The notes under the pieces were generated by a model. That model worked only from the letters and a program-made list of their open reading frames with translations. It did no database searches and was not told where the DNA came from. Positions 12,637 through 23,490 of a stretch of 64,000 nucleotides of DNA are shown here, piece by piece. The position numbers and the translations under genes were made by a program. This stretch comes from Salticus scenicus (lineage: Eukaryota; Arthropoda; Arachnida; Araneae; Salticidae): contig OZ005656.1 in assembly GCA_963930645.1 (NCBI GenBank), positions 274,289,095 through 274,353,094 on the forward strand, given 5' to 3'. Within the stretch, counting starts at the first letter, position 1; each line of letters begins with the position of its first letter.

Positions 12637-13906
12637 TTAGGTTGGGTCAAAAGTTTTGTCCGTTTTTTATTTGCGTATCAATAAACGTGTTACATTAAAG
12701 TTCTAATGTGAATGTCATACATATTTTGAAAACTCATTTTCTGCTGATCGAAATGATATATTTAATTGTTATGTTATTTCAATTTTCACAGATTTATTTC
12801 TCTTTAAAAAAGATCAAGTATGTCAGAAAATCGTAAAAAAATCCGCAGCCTAATTTTCCACGAGTTCAAACAAGGCCACATTGCAACTGAAGCAAGTCGT
12901 AACATATATGCAACATTTGGTAGGAAGTCTGTAAACGAAAGAACATGCAGACATTGGTATGCAAAGTGCGGTTCCAGGGATATGCACCGCGGCGATAAGA
13001 AACACTGTGGGCAACCATCGACAATCGATGAAAGAGCTTTACTTTGTGCGATTCAAACCGGTCCGACACAAACCACCCGAAAATTAGGGCAAGGTTTCGG
13101 CATTCCTCAGTCAGCTGTCAATAGACACCTTTACAAAATTGGCATGAAGATTAGGCGTCGTCAAATGGTACCGTATGAGCTCAACAAAATGCAAAAGAAT
13201 CATTGAAAATCAGTCTGTCAATCGCTGCTGCGAGAGTTTAGCCGAGAGGGATGGCGTCGAATTCTTACGTATAAAGAGAAGTGGGTAGTATACGACAACA
13301 AACCGGATGTCAATGGTTAAAACTACATCAGCTTGGAGTTAAGATGGCTACACCAGGGATACATTCAAAAAACGCACTTTTGTGCGTTTTTTGGATGTCT
13401 ACAGGAGTTCTGAATTGGGATCTTCTACCTCAAGTACAAACAATGAACTCAGATGTCTATTGCACTCAATGGAACCACGTTCAACAGAAACTCGTCAAAA
13501 AAGGCTTTAATCCAGCTCGAGTTTTCTTCCAACATGACAACTCAAGACCACACGTTTGAAATCAGACGCGTGAGAAGCTGAATGAGTTGGGCTAGGAACT
13601 TCTCGCTCACCCGCCATAGAGCCCTGACATTGCCCTTACACATTATCATTCGTTTATATCGCTAGAGCACTTTATGCGTGAACAGTGCTTCAGCAACGAA
13701 TACGACCTCCGACAAGGCATTGTCGACTTCTTCTCTCAAAAACCAGCAGCTTTTTACAACCGTGGAATTTTGATGGTGCGGTCACGTTGGAAAATTGTTG
13801 TTGAAAGTAATGGTGAATATGTTAATGAAAATATGTTATAAATGTAATATTTTTTTAACTTTTAATAAAGGATTAGAAACCGGACAAAACTTTTGACTCA
13901 ACCTAA
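12637..13906 (+). mobile_element. Full-length but inactive mariner (1,270 bp)
   Basis: Terminal inverted repeats are clear: the left end TTAGGTTGGGTCAAAAGTTT and the complement of the right end TTAGGTTGAGTCAAAAGTTT differ at one base in this stretch and continue TTGTCCG. TA target duplications flank both ends (12,635-12,636 and 13,907-13,908). The length matches a complete mariner. It lies inside the 12,117-14,682 TIR element, so it inserted later. The close match of the two ends suggests a fairly recent insertion. Confidence 0.9.
12820..13841 (+). pseudogene. mariner transposase, disrupted
   Basis: The frame at 12,820-13,206 encodes the paired helix-turn-helix DNA-binding region (residues 1-128), starting MSENRKKIRS and containing GRKSVNERTCRHWY. 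A later frame (13,281-13,559) gives part of the catalytic core with QTMNSDVYC and QHDNSRPHV. The C-terminus is recognisable near 13,740-13,841 as FYNRGI and VESNGEY before a TAA. Stops at 13,204, 13,557 and later, plus frame changes, break it. The first catalytic Asp, usually in a WWD-type motif, is missing: the segment reads FWMSTG. The D of HDNSRPH remains. The protein cannot be active. Confidence 0.85.
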
Positions 13907-14895
13907 TAAAAGTAGCATGGGTTTAGAGAAAAATAGATTGAAATTAATTGTTCCGATTTTTGTTTATAATAATTATGATTAAAAAAATTATAAGTTAGAA
14001 TATTCAATGCAACTTCAATCAATAATATCAATAATTAAAAAAATAAATAAATAAACTAATAATAATTTGATTAAAATCACAATTTCAATCAAGCTAATTA
14101 AATAAATCCTGGTGATTATTAATGTAATACAGAATAGAATGCTTATTTTTCCCGATCAATCGGAAACAAAAATTTATCTGTATAATATGTACTCTATTAT
14201 AATGATTTATATCTTTCTAGTGTCTTATTTACTTATTTATTTTCAGAATAAATCTTATTAGATTAAATTACCAAAGCCTAGAGAACTAGGAACTGTGAGA
14301 ACCAAAGGACTTTTGCCTTTTGTTGTTAGTTTGAGTCACTACATCAGTTTTTGTTAATTTCAGTAAATCCATAGTGTGTAATAAAATCACATAAAATATT
14401 TAACTGTAAAAATTTATTTATTTTCCATTTTCTTTTCATTTCTTTGTCCTGTCCCATTCATCCCCACATGTGGGGATGAATGGGACAATGCACATGCATG
14501 TAAAAAAAAATATATATATATTATTAATTAAAAATGATAACTTTTTATTAAAGCTAGTATGTTTATTTGTAACTGATTACTGAAGTGTCCTTATGAGCAA
14601 TGTTACAAAATTGTGAATTACATATGGTGAACGTTATTAATAAAAACATGAAAAATGTCCCATTCATTCCCACTCTCCCCTACTCTGTGATTAATATTAA
14701 TGCAAATAATGCTTTTTTCTCATTTCAATTTCCAATAATTCATTTCGATTTTACTTTATTTCTTTTTTGGTTTGATTTGGGTAGTCTTCGCTTATGATCC
14801 GAATAATTGTTTTAATACTGAAATTAACTCATCTTTAAATTTCAAATTTTTGCACTGATAATATTGTATTACTATATATATATATATACAATATA

Positions 14896-15673
14896 CAGTG
14901 AACTCTCGTTAAAACGGACAATCAAGGGCCGGCAGTTTTTGTCCATATTAACGAGAGTCCATTATAGCAGGAGTTCATAAACTGAAGTTCTATATGAACT
15001 CTAAAATCACTATTATGTACACATACGAATGAAAATTTGTTTCCTCAAACCTTTTTATTCACAAAAAATATAAACGCAGGAAAAACAATACTTAAAAACT
15101 TCTTTTCTTCATATAGTACAACATAGTACTACTTGATTTAAAGCAAAGAGTAAAAGTGTCAGACATTCCGATTGTAGGGTCAGATACAAAATCACGCGAT
15201 TACACTGACTACAGCTGGACTGAGTAACCACAGTTTTCAGAAACTGAGGAAAGAATGTGTACTCGTACTGTAAGGACGATTGCCACTGATAACGAAATCC
15301 TTTGCTATGTCTTCACAATAGAAGTGGAGACAGGTACAAATTGTTGATCTCAAATGTCACTGTCAATCAATGCTGTTTAACTCTTACGGTGTAATAGTGC
15401 AGAGTGAATTAACTCTTTTATTATTGCACCTTTTCATGTTGAAAGAAAAAAAAAAAAGAAAAAGAAAGAAAAAAAAAAACTTGAATTTGTAAAGATTTTG
15501 GGAATTGACTCTTTTTCGAAGGGGAAAAAATATCCATCTTAACGAATGACTTGTACGTATAAAGCGATGTTTATTAACATGCAATTATTATAGGCCTTAG
15601 CCGGGGATTCTGTTTTTGTACGTAATAACGAGAAATCCATCTTAAGCGGGGCCGTCTTAACGAGAGTTCACTG
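14896..15673. mobile_element. pogo/Tigger-like non-autonomous TIR element (778 bp)
   Basis: The left end begins CAGTGAACTCTCGTTAAAAC and the complement of the right end begins CAGTGAACTCTCGTTAAGAC. TA flanks both ends (14,894-14,895 and 15,674-15,675). A subterminal CATATTAACGAGAGTCC repeats the terminal motif, as in pogo-group elements. No transposase frame is present. The class rests on TIR style and TA target. Confidence 0.7.
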
Positions 15674-16520
15674 TATATCAGAGTTCTGTAAAATAAAGAA
15701 TGTGCGATTAAGAGCTGTTTTTTCTGTATAGGAATGCATCAAATGTATTTATTATGTTCTGACGTGCCTGCAGTTTTTTTTTTTTTTTTTTCTGGTTGAA
15801 AACAAACGTAATTATCTTATAACATTCATGATTTTTCGTGATTACATAACCTTGAAAGATTTTTTGTAAGATTAAACCTTGAAAGAATACATAATATATC
15901 ACTATTACAATGCATCCGTCAAAATGCCGGCAGCACATTCGGAAGTCTGGTACTGAAATCATAATACATGAAGCTGATTTATGAGCAAGCTAATGAGTTA
16001 CTAGATTTAATATGATCACGTATATATGTAAGCTATAGATAGGTGTGTTAAAGTTATTGTTAGAATAAAACTTCAAAACTATGCATAGTTTTATTCTTAA
16101 AATAATCTAATAAAATATTAAAATGTAATTTAAATTAAGTTTCGTAAATATACAATAAAGATTACTATTGATATTAATTCAGTAAATTTCTCGATTCATT
16201 TATGACGAATAGTAAATACACGAACTAATTAATTGATCTATTTTCTAAGAAATGTGAATACTATACAAAAATGTCCGTTTATATAAATGGTTTAATGCGA
16301 AAGAATGAATTTAAATTTGAATAGCTATCTAAACTAATTATACATGTAAATAATTTATTGAAACAAGTTTACATTACATGTTTTAAAAAAGCAAAATTAT
16401 TGTACCATTTTATTGTTGAATAAAAATAACTTATATTATTTTGGAATACCTAAAGTTTTTAATTTAAAATTATGTCGAATGTTTTTTTTTTTTCATAACT
16501 AATTTACGTTAAATTTATTA

Positions 16521-16674
16521 TACTGTAAAAAAATACGTCCTATTTGCAGCCAGAAATTTTGTTTAGTTTGAGAAAATACGTTCTGACAACGTAATTTTTT
16601 TTCGTAAATTACGCGTATTTTCTCAAATTACAGAGAATTTCTGGCAGCAAATAGGACATATTTTTTACAGTGTA
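16521..16674. mobile_element. Palindromic MITE (~154 bp)
   Basis: The left half TACTGTAAAAAAATACGTCC and the complement of the right half TACACTGTAAAAAATATGTC extend into long inverted arms that include ACGCGTATTTTCTCAAATTA. The whole unit can fold into a hairpin. Its right half is repeated in the following tandem array. No coding capacity. Confidence 0.75.
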
Positions 16675-17505
16675 CATATATTTTCAAAAAGTTGAAATTT
16701 ATTTTTCTGTTAAACAAAAAATAAAAAATAATAATAATTTTCAATAAATAAATAATAAAAATTTAAAAAAAAAAAATTGCTTATTTGAAATTCTAATTAT
16801 CTAGTATATTATGATTATTAAAATGCATTATTTAAAAATATGAATATTTTTAGCGATATTATAATATATTGTAATATATTGTAATTTATGATTTCTAAAT
16901 TAATAACGTTTCCTTTAATTTTTTTCGTAAATTACGCGTATTTTCTCAAATTACAGACAATTTCTAGCAACAAGTAGGGCATATTTTTTACAGTGTACAT
17001 CTATTTTCAAAAAGTTGAAATTTATTTTTCTGTTAAACAAAATAAAAATAATAAAAATAATAATAATAATAAATAAATAAATAATGTTTATTTTAAATTC
17101 TAATTATCTAGTATATTATGAATATTAAAATGTATTATTTAAAAATATGAATATTTTTAGCAATATTATAATATATTGTAATTTATTATTTCTAAATAAA
17201 TGAATTCCTTTAATTTTTTTCATAAATTACGCGTATTTTCTCAAATTACAGACAATTTCTGGCAGCAAGTAGGACATATTTTTTACAGTGTACATCTATT
17301 TCCAAAAATTGAAATTTATTTTTCCGTTAAACAAAAGAAAACTAATAATAATAATAATAATAAATAAATAAATAATGCTTATTTTAAATTCTAATTATCT
17401 AGCATAGTACGAATATTAAAATGTATTATTTAAAAATATGAATATTTTTAGCGATATTATAATATATTGTAAGTTATTATTTCTAAATTAATAACGTTTC
17501 CTTTA
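16595..17505. repeat. Tandem triplication, ~300-bp unit
   Basis: Three head-to-tail units begin at CGTAAATTACGCGTATTTT (16,603 and 16,926) or the variant CATAAATTACGCG (17,221). Periods are about 323 and 295 bp. Each unit holds the right half of the MITE, then TTGAAATTTATTTTTCTGTT or a close variant, an AAT-rich stretch and a block around TATTATAATATATTG. Length differences are mostly in the AAT-rich part. The paralogous region near 57.3 kb shows only one unit. Confidence 0.8.
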
Positions 17506-18110
17506 AATTAATTATATATAATGTAATAGTTACATCTTTGATTTCAAAATAGATTAATGGGAGTTCATGTGACAATTTCGTTAAATAACTTAGTGGATAT
17601 TTGAAAAGCATCTTTCATCTCAAAACCTCAAAGCAAATTAAGCTAAACTATAAACATCACCATGCACACTTTGGTATTTCCAATAATTAAAGTATTGGAG
17701 ATATCTTTTATCTGATATCCACAGGACAAATTATATGAAGCCAGTAATGACTTTTCTATTTTCAGTATCCTAAATACAATAATTATATAGAATTGCAATG
17801 TATACTTAATAGAATGAAATATTTAAGTATGTTTTAAAATAGATTTTTTATTGTACTTGAGTTCCCAAGCACTATTCGCATCGTTAAACATGTTGATGAA
17901 CAAAATAAAATGTGACTTTAAAATAATTATAATAGATTTGATATAATCATAAGTTTGTTTTAAGCTTATCTGTGATTAAAGTTTCTGCATTCAACGATAA
18001 AAATTATAAATATCCACTTTATGTAATTTACGTAGACTGCTAAAACTTTATATTTGAATTTCTCATAGCATCTAATTTTATACCTCCAGATTTTGTCTTC
18101 ATATAAACTA

Positions 18111-18324
18111 CAGTCGGCAGCAAAAATATCCGAGCACAAGCCAATCAGTCCGATATAAAAAATGTACACTTAATACTGTTTTGTTAAATAAATTCTTATC
18201 GAATCATGTTCTTAGACTGATTGAGAAAATGATTCGACAAGGATTTATTTAACAAAGCAGTATTAAGTGTACTTTTTTTAGACAGGTATTATTGCTAGTG
18301 CTCGGATACTTTTGCTGCCGATTA
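18111..18324. mobile_element. CAGTCGG-family MITE (Tc1/mariner type), 214 bp
   Basis: The left end reads CAGTCGGCAGCAAAAATATC; the right end is its imperfect reverse complement (GGATACTTTTGCTGCCG). TA is present at both flanks. The interior is palindromic around TTAATACTGTTTTGTTAAAT. Three relatives are at 19,663, 30,247 and 63,374. No coding capacity. Confidence 0.8.
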
Positions 18325-18559
18325 TATAACTTTAGCGATGAACTCCATTTCCTATGAGCTTACACATTTGGATGTGCAGGTGTATGAATATAGGAGAATA
18401 ACACAGGTCGACATCAAAATCTTCCCTGTAAAGTAATGAACGTTTGTGATGAATTTGAAAGTGATGACAAATTTAAAATTTCTTATTTATTTTATTTATA
18501 CATTTTCTGTTTTGTTTGTTTTTCACTCAATTTTCTAGTTTTTATGAAAAACTTTCTCC

Positions 18560-18603
<44 letters not shown>

Positions 18604-19009
18604 GTACATTTCTTTAAAGATATATAATCTGAATTTACACATGTGCGCATGTGCAATCTCAAAAGATAAATTATATCAACAAAATTAGATTTTCGTGAAA
18701 TACTTTATTTATTTCTGAAATAAGGTAATATAAACTGTTTATATTCCTTGTTTATATTGTTGTAGCATTTACAATCAATATATTGTTTTCTGTAACTACT
18801 GTTTTTTTTTTTTTTGTCTATGTTAAAAAAATAAATATGTGATTTAGCAATTTCGGTTATATATTTGAAACCAGGAAAGTCAAATTCATACAGTTCCCTC
18901 ATTTTTTGGAATTAGGAAAAATATTTATGTATTTTATTTTAAAATTATTATTTTGCCGACCGGTAAAAGTCACAATTTTGGAAAGTCAGTAAGATTTATT
19001 ATGTATATG

Positions 19010-19294
19010 TAGTTTTGAAAATACGTTAAGAGTTTAAGATAAGTGGGCGTGGTTAACAAGAAGAAAAAACGTTAATAAACATAAAACAACGAATTAATGT
19101 AACCAAGAACATTTGTAAAATAACACTCCATGTGAAAAACACCCTTCCGCTTCCCTTCTTTTTGTTTTTCACATGGAGTGCTATTTTAAAAATGATTTTG
19201 GTTACATTAATTTGTTGTTTTATGTTTATTAACGTTTTTTCTTCTTGTTAACCAGGTCCACTTATCTTAAACTCTTAACGTATTTTCAAAACTA
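19010..19294. mobile_element. Long hairpin MITE (285 bp)
   Basis: The arms TAGTTTTGAAAATACGTTAA ... TTAACGTATTTTCAAAACTA are almost perfect reverse complements all the way to a short centre near 19,150, giving arms of about 130 bp. Such high arm identity suggests a relatively recent origin or conversion between the arms. No coding capacity. Confidence 0.8.
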
Positions 19295-19461
19295 TATAAT
19301 TTTTGTATAATTTTTAGTGCTGTCTTTGGTGCCTTTTTTATACAAATACACTTTAATTAATATGTAAGATATATATATATATATATATATAAATTATATA
19401 TTATTAATTTATATATATTATATTATATCATGTCTAAGTTGCTTCACTTCTCTGCTTTTAG

Positions 19462-19491
19462 ACCCCGTTCATGGGAATGCATGCGCAGGAG
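19462..19491 (+). other. Possible 30-nt microexon
   Basis: A pyrimidine-rich acceptor (CACTTCTCTGCTTTTAG) immediately precedes 30 bases that are open in frame 0 (TPFMGMHAQE) and end at a good donor, GAG|GTAAGG. The patch and the following 130 bases are GC-richer than the surroundings and include TGACATCA and TTACGTCA motifs resembling cAMP-response elements. No partner exons were identified, so this is a signal-based guess. It could be chance. Confidence 0.2.
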
Positions 19492-19662
19492 GTAAGGCTG
19501 GAGCAGTGACATCCCTCTGACATCACGATTACGTCATCAATCGTCAAAGCTGTTCGTTTGCTCGCTGCTGCAGTAATAGAACTTACACAGATTATGTTTT
19601 GGAATGACATAGTAGAACTAGCATAGTACTTCCACCATAAATTTATATATATATAATATATA

Positions 19663-19777
19663 CAGTCGGTAACAAAAGTGTCCGAATACTAGCAAAAATT
19701 CCTATATAAAAAAAGAACACTTCCTACGGTTTTGTTAAATATATCCTTGTCGAATCCTCTACTTTTGTTACCGGCTG
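19663..19777. mobile_element. CAGTCGG-family MITE, internally deleted (115 bp)
   Basis: The ends are CAGTCGGTAACAAAAGTGTC and ACTTTTGTTACCGGCTG, with TA at both flanks (19,661-19,662 and 19,778-19,779). Compared with the 213-bp copy at 63,374, the right half is mostly missing. Confidence 0.75.
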
Positions 19778-19799
19778 TATATATATATATATATATAAT

Positions 19800-21000
19800 T
19801 CCTAAAGAAATTGTCAAAATATTTCACAAAACTTCTAAATTCGAAAGTGTCCAAATATTTTTTGGTAGATAGTGTATTAAGCTAATTTAAACATAAACTC
19901 GTCAAAAAACCATACAGCCTTAAAAATACGGCGATAATCCTATGTCTGGTATAGGCAATTCTTTGATAAAACCTGCCACGGGCCAATGGTAGCTGCTGTT
20001 TGAATCAGCTTTTTACATCCTGATAGTCATCATTTCAGGTTTTTCTTGATTATTTACTTCCGCCGCTTTATAAAATTTAAATATAATCCTAATTCCATAA
20101 AGATATATATAAACATCAAAACAAATCTCCCCCCCCCAAAAAAAAAAATAAATAAATAAATAAATAAATAAAAAGAGAAGAAGAAGTTTCTGAATAAGGA
20201 AGAATAAATTCTCTTTACATTATATAAATAAATGCTGCGCATCTTGCTAACTGGTTCGACGGTTTATCAGGCATTATTAACAACTTGTGTTTTTACTGTA
20301 TTTTATTATGTTTATTAACAAATATATTTCTGTTTAAATGTAAATATTGTAGCAAAATTACTTTTTCTTTACACTAAGATATGTAATGATTTAAATTTTG
20401 TAAATTTACGTATTTAATGTGCTCTAGCTAATATTTAATAAAAAATATATTATTCTAAATTTATTTTTAAGCGCATTACATAAAAGTTATTAAATACATA
20501 ATATTTCAAAGTATTTATGCACTATTTAATAATTTTTTTACTTGTAGGTAAAATGAAATTTTCTATTTTCATTTGTTTTTAAACAAACAAGTTTATTTTG
20601 TCGTTAGGGGATGATCAACACATTTTAAAATTATAACTAACTTTTTAATCTTTAATTGTAACCACAATATTTTATCCAATATTTCAATCCAAAATTACTA
20701 AGGAAAAAGGAAAAAATAAATCAACATGACTAATTAAGCTAAAATTTGCCTGTTATGTTCAATCCAATATTAGCTTATAAAAAAAGTATTTAGAAAGTAA
20801 TAATAATTATAAGAATAAATTTATATATATGTGAACTTGCTATAAAAATAAATATAAGTGCGTACAAAAAATAGGATATTCCGAAAACATGTAAGGGACA
20901 TTATTCTTTGCGTAAACGAATATAGAGAAATAAGAATATATTGGCACCTCGTATGTGAATAAATCATTTATAAAAGATCTAAACCGAAGGAGTAGTACAT
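19800..21000. other. AT-rich DNA within segmental copy A
   Basis: No gene is supported. A poly-C/poly-A run is at 20,130-20,150, followed by AAATA repeats. The part after about 20,830 aligns with 61,975 onward. Confidence 0.45.
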
Positions 21001-21502
21001 GTGAATTTCTTTTTGGCGAAACTCTTGAAGTCTAATCTTGTAATATACAAGATACAAGATACTTAGAACTTCAACCATTTTTTTTTTTTTTTTTTAACTT
21101 TAAAAATACTCCCACACAAAGAAGAAACGGAAAACGTTATTTAAGATTTTCATCGAAAATAATCTATAAAAGGAGAATGTATCGATACGTGACTTTGCTG
21201 AGCAATTTATTTTCATTAAAATATAGTAGGCTTTATAAAAATCTCACTATTCACAGAGAAATCTTATGTAGTAGAATGTATTTCATCGTCTAAAGTATAA
21301 AGACTTATATTCAAATAATAAATACAGTTTAATAGTACGTGAAGTTAAAAAATAAAATAAATATTCTTTATCGCTTTAGAATTCTATTTTAAAGTTCTAT
21401 CATAGATTATATGATATATTATGAAATGTCTATATAATTATGTTTAGTATAAACGTTTTATCAAAATATCGAACTTCAATTATAACCGGACATTTTTGAA
21501 TA

Positions 21503-21872
21503 TAGGGGAGACCGGAGCACAGTGGACCACTTTTACACTTTTAATTTGTTTTCACCAAAAGTAAAAAAGCAAGGTACTCGAAAAAAATAGCAAACATTCT
21601 TTAAACATTTCTTGACATGTCCTATTTATTTTAAACAATACTTCTAATACATTACGAATAAAAAAATAAATTGTGTGCACTCCCAAAGTGGACCAATGTG
21701 CCCCATCACTGGACCTACCTTAGCATTTACTATGTGGGTTTTTGGATGTATGCATGTAGTACTATGTTGTCATCGATGAGTCTCAATATAAACTAAAAGA
21801 GTTAAACATTAAAAGATTTAAATACGGGTGGTCCACTGTGCTCCTAGGTCCACTGTGCCCTTGTCTCCCCTA
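21503..21872. mobile_element. TAG-ended TIR element (370 bp)
   Basis: The left end reads TAGGGGAGACCGGAGCACAG and the complement of the right end reads TAGGGGAGACAAGGGCACAG. The subterminal motif GCACAGTGGACC recurs, with variants near 21,690-21,720 and two inverted copies at 21,830-21,860. AATA flanks both sides. It has the same architecture as the elements at 12,117, 52,899 and 57,978 but a different sequence. Non-coding. Confidence 0.7.
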
Positions 21873-22129
21873 AATATGACCAAAATAAAAATATATTTCT
21901 TTTAATGTTTTACTTTTTATATGTTATGAGTTTATTTCAGATAAACTTGATTGGTGTTATTTCCAGGTATTGTATATGTTAGACAAGAGTATTAATACAG
22001 CCCAGGCATTAATGAAACATCCTAGTTGAATGTGAGCCAGAAATATATTATTGAAACTACATTCGTTTAAAGTTCCTATGTGTGGCAACACATGGATCTG
22101 TAGGATGTCCCGAAAGTGTCATTTACTTG

Positions 22130-22328
22130 CAGTGTTAGGCCCGCTGTACACTAATAAGACATGAGGCACACTGATGACACATAAGACAAAGTTTGAAGCG
22201 ACGTGCGACACGCGCATGCTCTAAATACAACTTCATCTCCTAAAAATTGTTTAGAACATGCGTGTGGTGTCGCATCTCTCATCAAACTTTGTCTTATGTG
22301 TCTTCAGTGTGTGGTGGGACTTACAGTG
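22130..22328. mobile_element. Inverted-repeat MITE (~199 bp)
   Basis: The left arm contains CAGTGTTAGGCCC and ACACATAAGACAAAGTTTGA; the right arm contains TCAAACTTTGTCTTATGTGT and GGGACTTACAGTG, i.e. reverse complements. A small loop is near 22,225-22,245. No clear target duplication was found. Confidence 0.7.
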
Positions 22329-22329
22329 C

Positions 22330-23403
22330 ATGAATGTTTTAGAAAACCAGTTGTCGAACTCTGTAACCCTACATATTTAATGTAGCAAAGTTAAGTGCTG
22401 CAGTAAGTTCAAAGTTGGTTGACTACATTACTACAGACCCACTCGTAATGAACATGATTCTTGCTTTCTAGAAACAGAAAAGAAAATTTTGATCGATTTG
22501 AGCTTATTTCTTGTAATAAAAGGTAAATTCTCATGCTAAGTGAATTATTTTCAAACCAATTGTGTCTTGTGTCATTTGAAACAAATTATTGTTGAGTAAA
22601 TCAGGACTAGATTTGAGTAAAACCGTTTGGTACAGAAAAAAATCTTTATTCTCTCCGCCGAAATAAAACTTGATGATTACCGTGGAAGCGATTGCGTAAG
22701 TAGTAAACAATGATTTAATTCTTAACAAGGGCATATAACCGTTTTCAATGATTCTCAAATGGAAAAAGAGCATATTATTTATCAATTTTTATTTCTTTTG
22801 TGAGCAAAATAAATGTATTACAACCTCAATGAGCCTTCTTAGAACATAACTGTTAATTAAACGCATCTTTTATGACAAGCGGAGATTTTAGTATCCTGTA
22901 AATTCATTCTGTGTATTTTAGAAGGTTTTTAAAGTAATTAAATTCTTCTAAGCAAAGTTGCAGATGTTCTTAAATAACAACAAATTCAAAAAACAGTATG
23001 TGATTTGTTTGTCTACAGGCATTATTTCCCCAGTTGATTTTAATAAATAAACCACTACAACTCAGTTTTTTTTTTTTTTTTTTTTTTAATTGCGTATGTT
23101 TTCATGAAGTAGTTTAAATAAATATATAAAAAAAATATATGTATAATATAACTTTAGATTTAAATAAATTTATATATTAAATAAATGCATTATTCTTTTT
23201 ATCTATATTTTATATATTTCTTACAAAATTATTTTTGAAACGGGTTTCACTGCTTAATTTTAGTTTTTCATTACTAACGTTTGTATTTTGATAACTCTAT
23301 TATATTTTCAGTTATATCTAAAATGTTTTTTTATATTTATCAAAGAAATTTTTAGGTTTGACGTATTACTCTTATGGTCATGAAAACTCTTAAATATATA
23401 TAA

Positions 23404-23448
<45 letters not shown>

Positions 23449-23490
23449 AACAATTCATTAACCATGAATTGTATTGCATAAAATAAAGAT
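22330..23490. other. No gene seen; poly-T and TA tracts
   Basis: This is AT-rich intergenic DNA with a poly-T near 23,066-23,088 and a (TA)n run at 23,405-23,442. The minus frame at 22,531-22,785 has no recognisable motif. Confidence 0.45.

Larger units (their letters stand above)
12117..14682. mobile_element. TAG-ended TIR element with repeated subterminal motifs, split by a mariner
   Basis: The left end reads TAGGGGTGAGTGGGGATGAA and the complement of the right end reads TAGGGGAGAGTGGGAATGAA. The motif GATGAATGGGAC recurs inside in both orientations (near 12,130, 12,485, 12,512, 14,450 and 14,470). Removing the nested mariner leaves about 1.3 kb with no coding capacity. The same design is seen at 21,503, 52,899 and 57,978. 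The superfamily is not assigned. Confidence 0.65.
15875..21330. repeat. Segmental duplication, copy A (partner 56,545-62,400)
   Basis: Colinear, same-orientation matches link this block with 56.5-62.4 kb. Anchors are 15,890-16,160 with 56,568-56,820; 17,565-17,850 with 57,643-57,930; 20,830-20,990 with 61,975-62,130; and 21,008-21,200 with 62,150-62,350. Shared blocks include ATGAAGCTGATTTATGAGCA, CAATTTCGTTAAAT and TGAGCAATTTATTTT. The copies are diverged and carry different MITEs, so the duplication is old. The strongest match is the first 130 bases. The block is mostly non-coding. Confidence 0.7.
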
